Assembly: GCF_036997485.1 (NCBI RefSeq)
Contig: NZ_JAWLPU010000001.1
Span: 1,054,001 to 1,118,000, forward strand
DNA: 64,000 nt
Direction: 5' to 3'
Source: Brachyspira pilosicoli
Lineage (GTDB): Bacteria > Spirochaetota > Brachyspiria > Brachyspirales > Brachyspiraceae
Position 1 is the stretch's first letter; the number at the start of each line of letters is the position of its first letter. Below, in pieces: positions 1 through 8,422 of the stretch. Under the pieces are notes generated by a model, which saw nothing but the letters and a program-made list of their open reading frames with translations, did no database searches and was not told where the DNA came from. A program made the position numbers and the translations under genes.

Positions 1-867
1 TAATGTCATGGAGTCTTTTCTGTTGTAGAGTTTAATATTTGATATATGCTCTAATGATGTTTTGGATAATTCTTGCAAATAATATATCAAAGAACCAAGA
101 AGTGAAACTATTAAATGTTTATCTTCTATACCGAAACTCTTTAATGATATTGTCTTAAAATGATTTATTAATAATTTATATGCATAAGAATATTCTGCTG
201 TATAATTTGGGGTAGTGCTGAAAAATATATTTGAAAACCTATTTTGTATTTCTTTTATTATATTACTCTCTTTTACAGATTCTACAGTCATTATCTCTTT
301 TGGAGAAAACCTTATAATCTCTTCACATATCTCATTTAAAAAGTCTTTTGTATTATTATTATCAAGCTCTGTAACATACAATTCCCCAGTAGATATATCA
401 CATATAGCAATAGCAACATTATTCTCACTTTTTGAAACTATTATAGAAGCTAAATAATTATTGCTCTTTGATTCTAAATATTTATTTTCTGCAATAGTCC
501 CAGGTGTTATCACTTGAGTAACTTCTCTTTTTACTATACCTTTTGCTGTTTTAGGGTCTTCCATTTGGTCGCATATTGCTATTTTCTTTCCGCTTTTTAC
601 TAACTTTGATAAGTAATTATCTATAGCATGATAAGGTACTCCTGCCATTGGAACATTTGCCCTTTTTGTAAGTGTAAGACCTAAAAGTTCTGAAACTGTC
701 TTGGCATCTTCAAAAAATACCTCGTAAAAATCTCCCATTCTAAACAAAAGTATACTATCGCTATATTTATCTTTAATCTCTTTGTATTGCCTCATCATTG
801 GTGTGAGTTTTTCTTCTTTGTTTAAATTTTCTGATGATTCTTCTAACGAAAAAAAAGTTTCTTGCAT
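1..867 (-). CDS. mutS: DNA mismatch repair protein MutS, N-terminal 289 residues (cut by window edge)
   Basis: MutS recognises mismatched bases and starts methyl-independent mismatch repair in the cytoplasm. The frame is open from an ATG at 867 to the left window edge. Near the start the protein reads MMRQYKEIKDKY then LLFRMGDFYEVF, the mismatch-binding domain I signature with the Phe-x-Glu that stacks on the mismatch, followed by LGLTLTKRA and PMAGVPYHA, all typical of MutS1. The visible part covers domain I, the connector and the start of the core ending in IKLYNRKDSMTL. The ATPase half lies outside the window. No good Shine-Dalgarno precedes this ATG, but no other in-frame start fits better. 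Confidence 0.96.
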   Translation of the reverse strand, partial: MQETFFSLEESSENLNKEEKLTPMMRQYKEIKDKYSDSILLFRMGDFYEVFFEDAKTVSELLGLTLTKRANVPMAGVPYHAIDNYLSKLVKSGKKIAICDQMEDPKTAKGIVKREVTQVITPGTIAENKYLESKSNNYLASIIVSKSENNVAIAICDISTGELYVTELDNNNTKDFLNEICEEIIRFSPKEIMTVESVKESNIIKEIQNRFSNIFFSTTPNYTAEYSYAYKLLINHFKTISLKSFGIEDKHLIVSLLGSLIYYLQELSKTSLEHISNIKLYNRKDSMTL

Positions 868-905
868 ATATCAATAAAATCCATTATCTAATATTATTGA
901 AAAAT

Positions 906-934
906 AGTATATTATATTTATTTACTTTTATCAA
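906..934 (-). promoter_or_regulatory. Probable mutS promoter
   Basis: On the minus strand TTGATA (929-934) and TATACT (906-911) are separated by 17 bases, about 40 bases before the mutS ATG. This fits a housekeeping sigma promoter. In such A/T-rich DNA chance matches are common, so confidence is moderate. Confidence 0.45.
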
Positions 935-1153
935 ACGAAATATTGTAAACTATATAATGATACAGTATTTTGCTATAATTTTTTTTTATTTTCCATAAAA
1001 TTATTATGTAAAGACCTCTTTTATATTGCTTTTTTATATTAAATATTGTATATTATTAATATTACTTCATACAATATTGTTAATTAATTATTTTTTGTTA
1101 TATTTAAGCATATATATAAAAACACAATATATATAAAAAATACCATTATGGAG

Positions 1154-1187
1154 AGGATTGAGTAATACTCAGTCCTTTCACTTTTTT
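1154..1187. terminator. Hairpin near the end of the acetyltransferase gene, possible terminator
   Basis: AGGATTGAGT (1154-1163) and ACTCAGTCCT (1167-1176) form a 10-bp stem with one G-U pair and a three-base loop. A T-run (1182-1187) follows on the plus strand. In the minus direction, which is the one the neighbouring gene needs, the T-run is further away, so its role as a terminator is uncertain. Confidence 0.4.
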
Positions 1188-1199
1188 AAATTGGACTTA

Positions 1200-2456
1200 T
1201 TAAAAATAATCAGAGAAATAAACTTGTTCTTTAGGTATTATACTTTCTAATAATTTAATAGCATTAGCTGTTGATTCTATTCTTCCAATTCTATAAAGAT
1301 ACGAAGGGCTTTTATAACTCATAAGCATAGTAGTTAGAGTTTTTATATCCATTTTTATAATATATCTGTCTTTAGAGTTTCTCTTATATTCTTTAGTTAT
1401 TCTTTTGCATACCGTGTCTTTATCTTCATTCCAATAAATCATAAAACTTGCATTATTCCACTTAGCCATATCGTCTTTAATTATTAAATTAATTTTTTTA
1501 TTTTTTGGTTTTCTTAAGAAAGGATAATTATTAATAAAACCTTTAACATCTGTAATTCTCGCCATAATATATGGTCTTATAGTCTCTTTTATTTCACTGT
1601 CTTCAAGAAGGAAAGCTATAGGTTCATTTGTGTAATTATATCCTTTAACCTCATCAACCATAGAAAAATGTGCTGATATATAATTCCAAAGCCCAAGTCT
1701 TGCTTCAAAATTAAGATAAATCATCTCTTTTATATGAAATACATCATTTTCAATAACATAAACTAAATACCCTTCAGCTTCATTTTTATCATTATAATAT
1801 AAAGCAACAATTGTATCATCAACTTCCCATCTCCAATACTCTTCCCATTCCAAATCGCCTCTAATTAAAGCACCATGTCTAGTATAAGAAAATTTATTAT
1901 AAAGCTCTTTTAAATCATCACTGTCTATAGAAACCCTCTCCACTCTTCCTTTACTAGTCATAGTTTTAGGAAGCTGAGTGTCTTTTATAGTGAAGCTCAT
2001 TTTATCCGATATTATCTCCCAGCCTTTTCTTCTGTAGAAAGGAATGGAGTATGGATATAATACAGATATAGTCTGCCCCTCTTTTTTCATGTTTTCAATA
2101 CTTTTTATCATTAAATCATTCATAAGCCCAAGATTAGAATATTCCGGATATGTAGCAACTCCTGTAATTCCTGCCATTTTATATATCACGCCATGAATAT
2201 TCATTTTCATAGGGTATACTGCTATTTGAGAAGCGAGTTTTTGTCCGTCAAACCAACCTAAAACTTTAGCCTTGCTCAATACTGCTGATTTTGCTTGCTT
2301 TATTTCATCTACTTCATAACCTAAAGTAATAAGTTCATTATTGCTTACTTGAAACGCGTATCTTAATAAATTATTGAAATCATCTAAATCTTTTAATGTT
2401 AAATACCTTATTTTAAATTTCTTTTTTTTCTTATTTATTAAATCTTTATCAATCAT
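1200..2456 (-). CDS. Eis-like GNAT N-acetyltransferase
   Basis: A 418-residue protein with the length and layout of the Eis family: an N-terminal GNAT domain (about 15-165), a second GNAT-like half and a C-terminal sterol-carrier-like domain. Family members move acetyl from acetyl-CoA to amines such as aminoglycosides or lysines. Seen here: GVATYPEYSNLGLM (99-112), which matches the Eis acetyl-CoA loop; PFYRRKGWE (139-147) with the conserved Tyr141; and a C-terminal Phe418, the residue type whose carboxylate acts as base in Eis. The loop has Ser-Asn where most relatives have Arg residues, a mild oddity. The substrate cannot be read from the sequence. It stands alone between mutS and a beta-barrel gene. 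Confidence 0.8.
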   Translation of the reverse strand: MIDKDLINKKKKKFKIRYLTLKDLDDFNNLLRYAFQVSNNELITLGYEVDEIKQAKSAVLSKAKVLGWFDGQKLASQIAVYPMKMNIHGVIYKMAGITGVATYPEYSNLGLMNDLMIKSIENMKKEGQTISVLYPYSIPFYRRKGWEIISDKMSFTIKDTQLPKTMTSKGRVERVSIDSDDLKELYNKFSYTRHGALIRGDLEWEEYWRWEVDDTIVALYYNDKNEAEGYLVYVIENDVFHIKEMIYLNFEARLGLWNYISAHFSMVDEVKGYNYTNEPIAFLLEDSEIKETIRPYIMARITDVKGFINNYPFLRKPKNKKINLIIKDDMAKWNNASFMIYWNEDKDTVCKRITKEYKRNSKDRYIIKMDIKTLTTMLMSYKSPSYLYRIGRIESTANAIKLLESIIPKEQVYFSDYF

Positions 2457-2602
2457 ATAAAACCTGAACTTTACATAACTTATAAATAATATTAAATCAA
2501 AATTTTATAATTGTCAATTTATAATATTTTGTATATTTAATATATATATTTTTTTATTTATAAGTATTTAAAATAAGTTAAATATAAGTCAAATAATTAA
2601 AA

Positions 2603-2630
2603 TTGACTTTTTAATTATTTTATATACAAT
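2603..2630 (+). promoter_or_regulatory. Probable promoter of the 2668 beta-barrel gene
   Basis: TTGACT (2603-2608), 16-base spacer, TACAAT (2625-2630), about 38 bases before the ATG. The 16-base spacing recurs at several other genes in this window. Confidence 0.55.
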
Positions 2631-2667
2631 TTATAATTAAATATGATTACAGCTATGGAGAATTAAA

Positions 2668-3309
2668 ATGAAGAAAATTATATTAATGATTACATTGTTT
2701 ATAATGAGTATAAGTACAACACTTATGGCCAAAAGCGGTGCTGGTGTTGATATTACTGTACCTCTTGGTGCGGGTATTGGTTTTTTCTTTGAAGACGGTA
2801 AAAAAAATGAAGCACTTAAACCAAATGCTGGTTTTGAGGGCGGAGTTTATTTAAGACCTAATTATTATTTTGATTTGGCTGTTCTTTCTTTAGGTATATC
2901 ATTAGATTTAGGCTATCAGAGAGATGTTTTTTCTTTTAAATCTGATATAAATACTGAGTATTTAAGTTTTGATAGCTTAAGTATCGGTTTAATGCCAAAA
3001 ATAGATATATTATTTTTATCTATAGGGGTTGGCGCTGGTATAAAATTCCCTCTTGGCGGAGCAAGTTATTCAAAAGAAAATAGCGGCGGAGAGCAAAGCC
3101 ATACATACAATTTAAAACAATTACAAGAGCAATTTGATAATTTGTATATACCATATATTAGAACGAGTTTAGATTTTCTGCTTCTAAATAATTTTACTTT
3201 AGGTATTTATGTTTCTTATGATTTTATAGCTATGAAAACTAAAACAATTAATCCTCAAACTACTTTTGGTGCATTAGATATAGGCGGTCAAATAGGGATA
3301 AGATTTTAA
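2668..3309 (+). CDS. Secreted small beta-barrel protein, probable outer-membrane protein
   Basis: A 213-residue protein with a signal peptide (about 1-21, ending STTLMA). The mature part alternates short hydrophobic and polar strands with many Gly turns (GVDITVPLGAGIGFFF, LSLGISLDLGYQ, IGLMPKIDILFLSIGVGAGIKFPL) and ends in Phe (GGQIGIRF), the usual C-terminal signal of outer-membrane barrels. Eight or so strands would fit. The gene at 5221 codes for a paralog with the same order of motifs (VPLGAGIG/VPVGAAIG, GLMPKIDI/GFMPKFTI, GAGIKFPLGG/GGGIKIPMSG). No function is assigned. A clear terminator follows at 3331. Confidence 0.75.
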   Translation: MKKIILMITLFIMSISTTLMAKSGAGVDITVPLGAGIGFFFEDGKKNEALKPNAGFEGGVYLRPNYYFDLAVLSLGISLDLGYQRDVFSFKSDINTEYLSFDSLSIGLMPKIDILFLSIGVGAGIKFPLGGASYSKENSGGEQSHTYNLKQLQEQFDNLYIPYIRTSLDFLLLNNFTLGIYVSYDFIAMKTKTINPQTTFGALDIGGQIGIRF

Positions 3310-3330
3310 TTAATATATAACTAAATAATT

Positions 3331-3366
3331 AAGAAGCTTTGATGATTTTTCAAGGCTTCTTTTTTA
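3331..3366 (+). terminator. Rho-independent terminator after the 2668 gene
   Basis: AAGAAGCTTTGA (3331-3342) pairs with TCAAGGCTTCTT (3350-3361) through one G-U pair, with a short loop and a following run of T. It serves the plus-strand barrel gene. Confidence 0.85.
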
Positions 3367-3400
3367 TAAATTAATCTTTAATCTTATAATGCTCTAATAT

Positions 3401-4456
3401 TTAATCCTCTTTTCTAAATCTTGATGAGGTAACATCAAATTTGTTCAGTCTCACCATGCAAATCGATAATATTATAGCAAGTAAAAATGCGAGTGATATA
3501 GAATAGTAAGCAAGAGAAACTTTTTTGTCGTTTTTTATGATATTTATTTGTTCAGATTTTGAATTAATATTTTCATCTATTGCACTTGCTTCTGCAATAT
3601 TCCCGCTTTCCATCAAGCTTCCCTTTTGAAGTCGCAAATTATCAATATCTTTTATAATACTTTCTATCATCTTTTCTTTTTTTATTTTGTTATAAAAATC
3701 AAATCCCCATATACCTAAACTAACAAGAGAAAATATTGCAGTTATTATTATCAATATAAATATAGCAAATTTTCTTTTTTTAATGCTTATATTGGAAATA
3801 TTAACAGATTTTATTTTTATATCATTTATATGATTTATTAAATTTTCAGAATCCGGATATAGTAGTTTTGATTCTTCTATACAAGATAAAAGATTAAGCA
3901 TAGCTTTGTATCTTTCTGTTCTTTGGAAGTTTAAATAATATTTATCTATATCTTTTATTTTTTCTTCAGGACTGCTTACATGTTTATTAGTTTTGTTTGA
4001 ATGAATATTTAAAAGATATGTTTTATTTTTTTTCTTTTCTGTATTTTTTTTTATATTTTTGTTTGTATCTTTTTTAGTATCTTTGTCATCTTCTTCTTTT
4101 TCTATTTCATCTTCATCATCTACTAACGATATTTTTTTATGTCTTTCATCTATATCATCTTTTGATAATTTTCTAATTCCTCCTAAAGTACTTGATTGGC
4201 TTACAGTATTTCCATCTCTATCTTTAACTTGCACTCTTATGCCAAATTTATCTCTAAACATAGCCTCTAAAGTTTCTACACTTGTATCTTTATCTATAAC
4301 TATAGAAGATTTTTGATTTTTTCTTGGGTCTGCTATTTCAAATAATTTTATATCATTGGATTTTTTGGCGCCTTTATATATTCCTAAAGTAATTCCAAAT
4401 TCTCTGTCGAAAGAATCTAACAGATTGGATACAGACATATCTAAAGTTATTTTCAT
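3401..4456 (-). CDS. Protein of unknown function with repeated N-terminal motif and two membrane segments
   Basis: A 351-residue protein that I cannot assign to a functional family. The N-terminus carries two related units, SVSNLLDSFDREFGITLGIYKG (8-29) and SVETLEAMFRDKFGIRVQVKD (about 59-79), which share the pattern Ser-Val-x-x-Leu, Phe, then FGI and a beta strand. A Lys/Asp/Glu-rich low-complexity linker follows (about 110-150), then a helical region, one membrane segment (about 228-250), a short coiled stretch and a second membrane segment (about 315-335). No signal peptide is seen, so the N-terminal domain probably faces the cytoplasm. A decayed copy of its 3' end lies just upstream at 4765-5060, so this locus was once duplicated. 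Confidence 0.7.
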   Translation of the reverse strand: MKITLDMSVSNLLDSFDREFGITLGIYKGAKKSNDIKLFEIADPRKNQKSSIVIDKDTSVETLEAMFRDKFGIRVQVKDRDGNTVSQSSTLGGIRKLSKDDIDERHKKISLVDDEDEIEKEEDDKDTKKDTNKNIKKNTEKKKNKTYLLNIHSNKTNKHVSSPEEKIKDIDKYYLNFQRTERYKAMLNLLSCIEESKLLYPDSENLINHINDIKIKSVNISNISIKKRKFAIFILIIITAIFSLVSLGIWGFDFYNKIKKEKMIESIIKDIDNLRLQKGSLMESGNIAEASAIDENINSKSEQINIIKNDKKVSLAYYSISLAFLLAIILSICMVRLNKFDVTSSRFRKED

Positions 4457-5220
4457 AAAATCCTCTATATTTAAATTAAAGTAATTATATATTTATATTA
4501 ATATCGAAATTATAATAAATAAAACGCAAAAAATAATAAAAAGAAAAATAAATAATTTAAAATTAATGAACATTTTAAATTGAAAAAATAATGTGACTAT
4601 ATCATAAATTTATAGTGTAATTTAATTATTTTTATTATAAAGTTTATTAATTAAAAAATTTTATTGTAGATGTTATGGTTATATAAAAAATACTAAATAT
4701 TTGTTTAAGAAAGCAGCAAAATTGCAAAAAAAAATTAATTTTATAAGAAAAATGATTTATTTTTTTATAAATCTTTATTTAAGCAGCATCAAATTTATTT
4801 AGTACTCATAATATAAAACTAATAAAATTACAACGATTAAAAATACAAGTGACATAGAATAATAATAATCAAAATAAAGTTTTTTATAATAATTATTTGT
4901 TTATATTTTGAATTAATATTTAATATTATCTATGCATTAGTTTCTGCTATATTGCTGCTTTCTATCAAACTCCTATTTTTTAACACAAATGTGAATATAT
5001 TTTTTATGAGTTTATACTTTCTATGTCTTTTATATTATAAACATAAAAATAGAAAATATTATAAAAATTAATTATATTTTTGAATTATAAGAATAAATTA
5101 TATTATAGAAAATGACTATATATTTAATTTAAATTCCGTATAAGTTAGTATTAATTTTTAATTTGTTATCCAATAAAAAATAAACACATTAAATTTAGTT
5201 TTTATATAAATCATATATTA
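4457..5220. other. 764-base region without an intact gene, containing a decayed gene copy
   Basis: Very A/T-rich. Part of it (about 4765-5060) is a degenerate duplicate of the 3' end of the 3401-4456 gene, listed separately. The remainder, 4457-4760 and 5060-5220, shows no open frame or RNA motif that I can support. Confidence 0.6.
4765..5060 (-). pseudogene. Decayed copy of the 3' end of the 3401-4456 gene
   Basis: Read beside 3411-3640, this stretch follows the same sequence with many substitutions and small indels. Examples are ACATCAAATTTGTT against GCATCAAATTTATT, AAAAATGCGAGTGATATAGAA against AAAAATACAAGTGACATAGAA, and TTTTGAATTAATATTT in both, then GCTTTCTATCAAACTCC against GCTTTCCATCAAGCTTCC. 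The match covers the second membrane segment and the coiled stretch before it. Stops and frameshifts break all frames and the N-terminal part is missing. It is a remnant of a tandem duplication. The left limit is clearer than the right, which fades near 5060-5095. Confidence 0.75.
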
Positions 5221-5850
5221 TTAATTTAATAATTTAGAGCCGTATTTAAAACCTACAGAAATACCTCCGCCTGAGCCTCCTATTCTTGGAGTATCTGTTA
5301 AAGATCTTAAAGGAAGTCCATAATCATGAGCAATATACACCCCCAAAACAACAGCTAAATTATCTGTTACGAATATAGAGTAATCTAAAGTCATCTTAAA
5401 ATAATGCATAACAGAAGCACTATATCCATATTCCAAATCTTTTTTTCCAGACATAGGTATTTTTATTCCTCCTCCTATAGCTATAGAAAAATCCCAAATT
5501 GTAAATTTAGGCATGAATCCTATTTCAAAATTATGTATGTACATAGATGTATCAATAACACTATTATCGCTCAAAGTCTTTGATGAAGCAAAAGTATCGT
5601 ATGTATATCCTATATCCAAAAACAATCCTGCTCCTATTCTATTATATATTTTATGCATATATCCCAATTGTACTTCCAATCCGCTGTCTATTCCTTTTTT
5701 TGATTGATATCCAAGAGATTTCATAGCATCATTTGGAGTTCCTATTGCAGCTCCCACTGGTATATTCAGAGATATTTCAAAACCTCCCCCATAAGCAAAT
5801 AAATTAAATGATAATGTAAATAATATAACTAAGAATATTTTTTTGAGCAT
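5221..5850 (-). CDS. Secreted small beta-barrel protein, paralog of the 2668 gene product
   Basis: A 209-residue protein with a signal peptide (about 1-19, ending FNLFA). The mature part has Gly-rich amphipathic strands (GGFEISLNIPVGAAIG, GAGLFLDIGYTYDTF, FEIGFMPKFTIWDFSIAIGGGIKIPMSG) in the same order as the protein at 2668, so the two are paralogs. The C-terminus (GGGISVGFKYGSKLLN) does not end in an aromatic residue, unlike its paralog. An outer-membrane location is inferred and no function is known. The two paralogs sit on opposite strands either side of the 3401 gene and its decayed copy. Confidence 0.72.
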   Translation of the reverse strand: MLKKIFLVILFTLSFNLFAYGGGFEISLNIPVGAAIGTPNDAMKSLGYQSKKGIDSGLEVQLGYMHKIYNRIGAGLFLDIGYTYDTFASSKTLSDNSVIDTSMYIHNFEIGFMPKFTIWDFSIAIGGGIKIPMSGKKDLEYGYSASVMHYFKMTLDYSIFVTDNLAVVLGVYIAHDYGLPLRSLTDTPRIGGSGGGISVGFKYGSKLLN

Positions 5851-5991
5851 AAAATTCTCTCCTTAAAATTAATAAGTTTATATTTGTTAGAAGATACTAA
5901 CATTTAAACAGAAAAATACAATATTGACATGTATATTTTTTATTTTTATGATACGTATACTAAAAAAATGTGTATAAAATAATTTTAATAA

Positions 5992-6020
5992 TTGAAAAAA
6001 AAATAATGTTAATATATTAT
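5992..6020 (+). promoter_or_regulatory. Probable glyA promoter
   Basis: TTGAAA (5992-5997), 17-base spacer, TATTAT (6015-6020), about 70 bases before the glyA ATG. A GGAGG ribosome-binding site lies 6-7 bases before that ATG. Confidence 0.5.
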
Positions 6021-6093
6021 AAACTTAAAATATTAATTTAATAAATTTTTTTATTGCAAAGTCTTATTAAATTAAAGTTTCATTGGAGGTATT

Positions 6094-7518
6094 ATGGCAG
6101 TATCTAAAAAAAATACTAAAGATTCATTAAAGAAAGCATCGAAATCTGTTAAAAAGTTAGCTTCAGAGAAAAAAGTTATTTCTAAAAAGGCTTCTTCTGC
6201 TGTAAAGAAAGCTGCTAAAAAAATTGAGAAAAAAATCGCTGCTCCTAAATATTATGTATCAGAAGTGCCGCTTAAGAGTGCTGATAGAGAGATATTTAAT
6301 GCGATGAAAAATGAGTACAAGAGAGAGATAAATGGACTTGAACTTATTGCTAGTGAGAATATAGTTTCTCGTGCTGTTATGGAAGCACAGGGCTCTATAT
6401 TCACAAATAAATATGCTGAGGGGTATCCTTCTAAGAGATATTATGGAGGCTGCAGTGAAGTTGATGTTGTTGAGAATTTAGCAAGAGAAAGAGCAAAGAA
6501 ATTATTTAAAGCTCCTTTTATAAATGTTCAGCCGCATTCTGGTTCACAGGCTAATATGGGCGTTTATATGTCAGTACTTCAGCCTGGTGATACTTGTTTG
6601 GGATTATCACTCGATTCTGGCGGACACTTGACTCATGGTAAAAATGTTAACTTCTCTGGTAAAATTTATAATTTTGAGCATTATAATGTTAGAAAAGATA
6701 CTATGCAAATAGATTATGATGAAGTAAGAGATATAGCTAAAAAAGTAAAACCTAAATTAATAGTAACAGGCGGAAGTGCTTATCCTAGGCAAATAGATTT
6801 TAAAAAGTTTAGAGAGATTGCTGACGAGGTTGGGGCTTATTTAATGGTAGACATGGCTCATATATCTGGATTAGTTGCTGCTGGACTTCATCCTAGTCCT
6901 GTTCCATATTCTCATTTTGTTACTGGTACTACTCATAAAACTTTAAGAGGTCCGCGCGGAGGATATATTATTTCCACTGAAGAAGATTTAGCTAAAAAAA
7001 TTGATAAAACTATATTTCCTGGCATACAAGGCGGCCCTTTGATGCATGTTATTGCTGCTAAGGCTGTATGTTTCAAAGAAGCACTTGAGCCTAAGTTTGT
7101 TAAATATCAAGAGCAAGTTTTGAAAAATGCTGATGCTATGGCTAATATGTTCCTTTCTAAAGGTTATGAACTTATTTCTGGAGGAACTGATACTCATTTG
7201 ATATTAGTTGATGTGAAAAAATCTAAAGGCATTACGGGGCAGCTTGCAGAAACTGTTTTAGATAGAGCACATATCACTATTAATAAAAATGGTATACCTT
7301 ATGATACAGAATCTCCAATGGTTACTAGCGGTATTAGACTTGGTACTCCTGCTATTACTACAAGAGGATTTAAAGAAAAAGATGTTATGGAGCTTACTCA
7401 ATATATTGATGAAGTGCTAAGCAATGCTAATGATGAAAAGGTAGTTGCTTCTGTTGCCAAAAAGGTGTTAGCTTTGTGCAAAAAATTCCCAATGTATAAG
7501 TTTATAGGCGATATGTAA
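6094..7518 (+). CDS. glyA: Serine hydroxymethyltransferase with Lys/Ala/Ser-rich N-terminal extension
   Basis: Interconverts serine and glycine using tetrahydrofolate and pyridoxal phosphate, feeding one-carbon metabolism. The catalytic core begins near residue 60. It shows [13 protein letters not shown] (83-95), [13 protein letters not shown] (107-119), the SHMT phosphate and substrate motifs HSGSQANM (148-155) and [12 protein letters not shown] (253-264), and the PLP lysine Lys282 in [14 protein letters not shown]. At 474 residues it is about 50 longer than usual. Residues 1-50 are an added tail rich in Lys, Ala and Ser that resembles histone H1-like tails. The tail is in frame, follows a good GGAGG site, and keeps the codon use of the rest, so it looks real. 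Confidence 0.96.
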   Translation: MAVSKKNTKDSLKKASKSVKKLASEKKVISKKASSAVKKAAKKIEKKIAAPKYYVSEVPLKSADREIFNAMKNEYKREINGLELIASENIVSRAVMEAQGSIFTNKYAEGYPSKRYYGGCSEVDVVENLARERAKKLFKAPFINVQPHSGSQANMGVYMSVLQPGDTCLGLSLDSGGHLTHGKNVNFSGKIYNFEHYNVRKDTMQIDYDEVRDIAKKVKPKLIVTGGSAYPRQIDFKKFREIADEVGAYLMVDMAHISGLVAAGLHPSPVPYSHFVTGTTHKTLRGPRGGYIISTEEDLAKKIDKTIFPGIQGGPLMHVIAAKAVCFKEALEPKFVKYQEQVLKNADAMANMFLSKGYELISGGTDTHLILVDVKKSKGITGQLAETVLDRAHITINKNGIPYDTESPMVTSGIRLGTPAITTRGFKEKDVMELTQYIDEVLSNANDEKVVASVAKKVLALCKKFPMYKFIGDM

Positions 7519-7540
7519 TTAAATAATAATTTATTAATAT

Positions 7541-7575
7541 AAAAAGGGAGACTATTTTTTAGTTTCCCTTTTTTA
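7541..7575. terminator. Bidirectional terminator between glyA and the HAD gene
   Basis: AAAAGGGAGACTA (7542-7554) pairs with TAGTTTCCCTTTT (7560-7572) through one G-U pair. An A-run on one side and a T-run on the other let it work for both converging genes. Confidence 0.85.
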
Positions 7576-7582
7576 TTGTTTT

Positions 7583-8236
7583 TTAAATATTTAAATAATT
7601 AATAGCTTCATTTATTTTATCTACAACAATATCTGCCCCATGTTCTAATAAAGTTTCTCTTTTATAACTATTTGTAATTGCTATTATTTTTATGCCTGTT
7701 TTTTTAGCGCCATCAATACCAGCTAAGCTATCTTCAAAAATAACAACATCTTCTTTTGTTATTTCACTATTTCTTTTTCTTAGTATTTCAAAAGCATTCA
7801 AAAATAAATCTGGTTCTGGTTTAGCCTTTAATGTTTCATTATGACATGAATAGCCTATTATGTATTTTGATATAGAGGTTTTCTCAGACATTTTTGTGAC
7901 ATAATCTATATTACTATTAGAAGCTATCACCATATCTAAGTTTTTTAATCTTTCTAATATATCAATAACACCATCAAAAGTTTCTAAATCTGTTTCTATA
8001 ATTTTACGAAAATATTTTTCTGTATCTTCAAAGAAATCTTTTGGTATAATATAATTTTTTTCTATTAACATTCTTTTTATGTCATTAGTCTGATATCCAG
8101 CCATAGCAGCAAAATCTACATCTGTGAGTTTATTCATTTGTTTTGATGTATGTATTAATGATTTTGTATATAAGCTTTCACTGTCCACCAATGTACCATC
8201 AAAGTCAAATATTACTCCTTTAATTTTTTTATCCAT
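7583..8236 (-). CDS. HAD-family phosphatase / beta-phosphoglucomutase-like hydrolase
   Basis: A 217-residue cytoplasmic HAD subfamily IA enzyme. Motif I is FDFDGTLVDSE (10-20) with the nucleophilic Asp and the acid/base Asp two residues on. Motif II is the Ser in VIASNSN (about 119-125), motif III a Lys near AKPEPDLF (about 138-145), and motif IV VIFEDSLAGIDGAKKTG (about 165-181). A helical cap sits between motifs I and II. This layout is shared by phosphoglycolate phosphatases, sugar phosphatases and beta-phosphoglucomutases. The substrate is not evident and neither neighbour (glyA, nagB) is in the same transcript. Confidence 0.88.
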   Translation of the reverse strand: MDKKIKGVIFDFDGTLVDSESLYTKSLIHTSKQMNKLTDVDFAAMAGYQTNDIKRMLIEKNYIIPKDFFEDTEKYFRKIIETDLETFDGVIDILERLKNLDMVIASNSNIDYVTKMSEKTSISKYIIGYSCHNETLKAKPEPDLFLNAFEILRKRNSEITKEDVVIFEDSLAGIDGAKKTGIKIIAITNSYKRETLLEHGADIVVDKINEAINYLNI

Positions 8237-8338
8237 TTTATTTCCTTTTTTTATATAAATTTGATGATAATATATTTTATATTTAATTATTAGTTACATC
8301 AATAGCTTTTATATGTAAGTTAATAAAAATTATATTAA

Positions 8339-8366
8339 TTGTAATAAATTGTATATATGCTATAAT
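8339..8366 (+). promoter_or_regulatory. Probable nagB promoter
   Basis: TTGTAA (8339-8344), 16-base spacer, TATAAT (8361-8366), about 56 bases before the nagB ATG at 8423. AAAGGAG precedes the ATG. Confidence 0.55.
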
Positions 8367-8422
8367 TTCAACATATTAGTTTATGAAAAATATTATAAAT
8401 TAATAAAAGGAGTATTAAAATT

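Larger units (their letters stand above)
868..1199. other. A/T-rich intergenic region upstream of mutS
   Basis: 332 bases with no credible gene. It holds the probable mutS promoter (906-934), long A/T tracts, and a hairpin at 1154-1176 next to the end of the acetyltransferase gene. Nothing else stands out. Confidence 0.6.

Noticed and set aside
215-457. 80-codon open frame on the plus strand
   Set aside because: It is antisense to the clearly recognisable mutS coding sequence.
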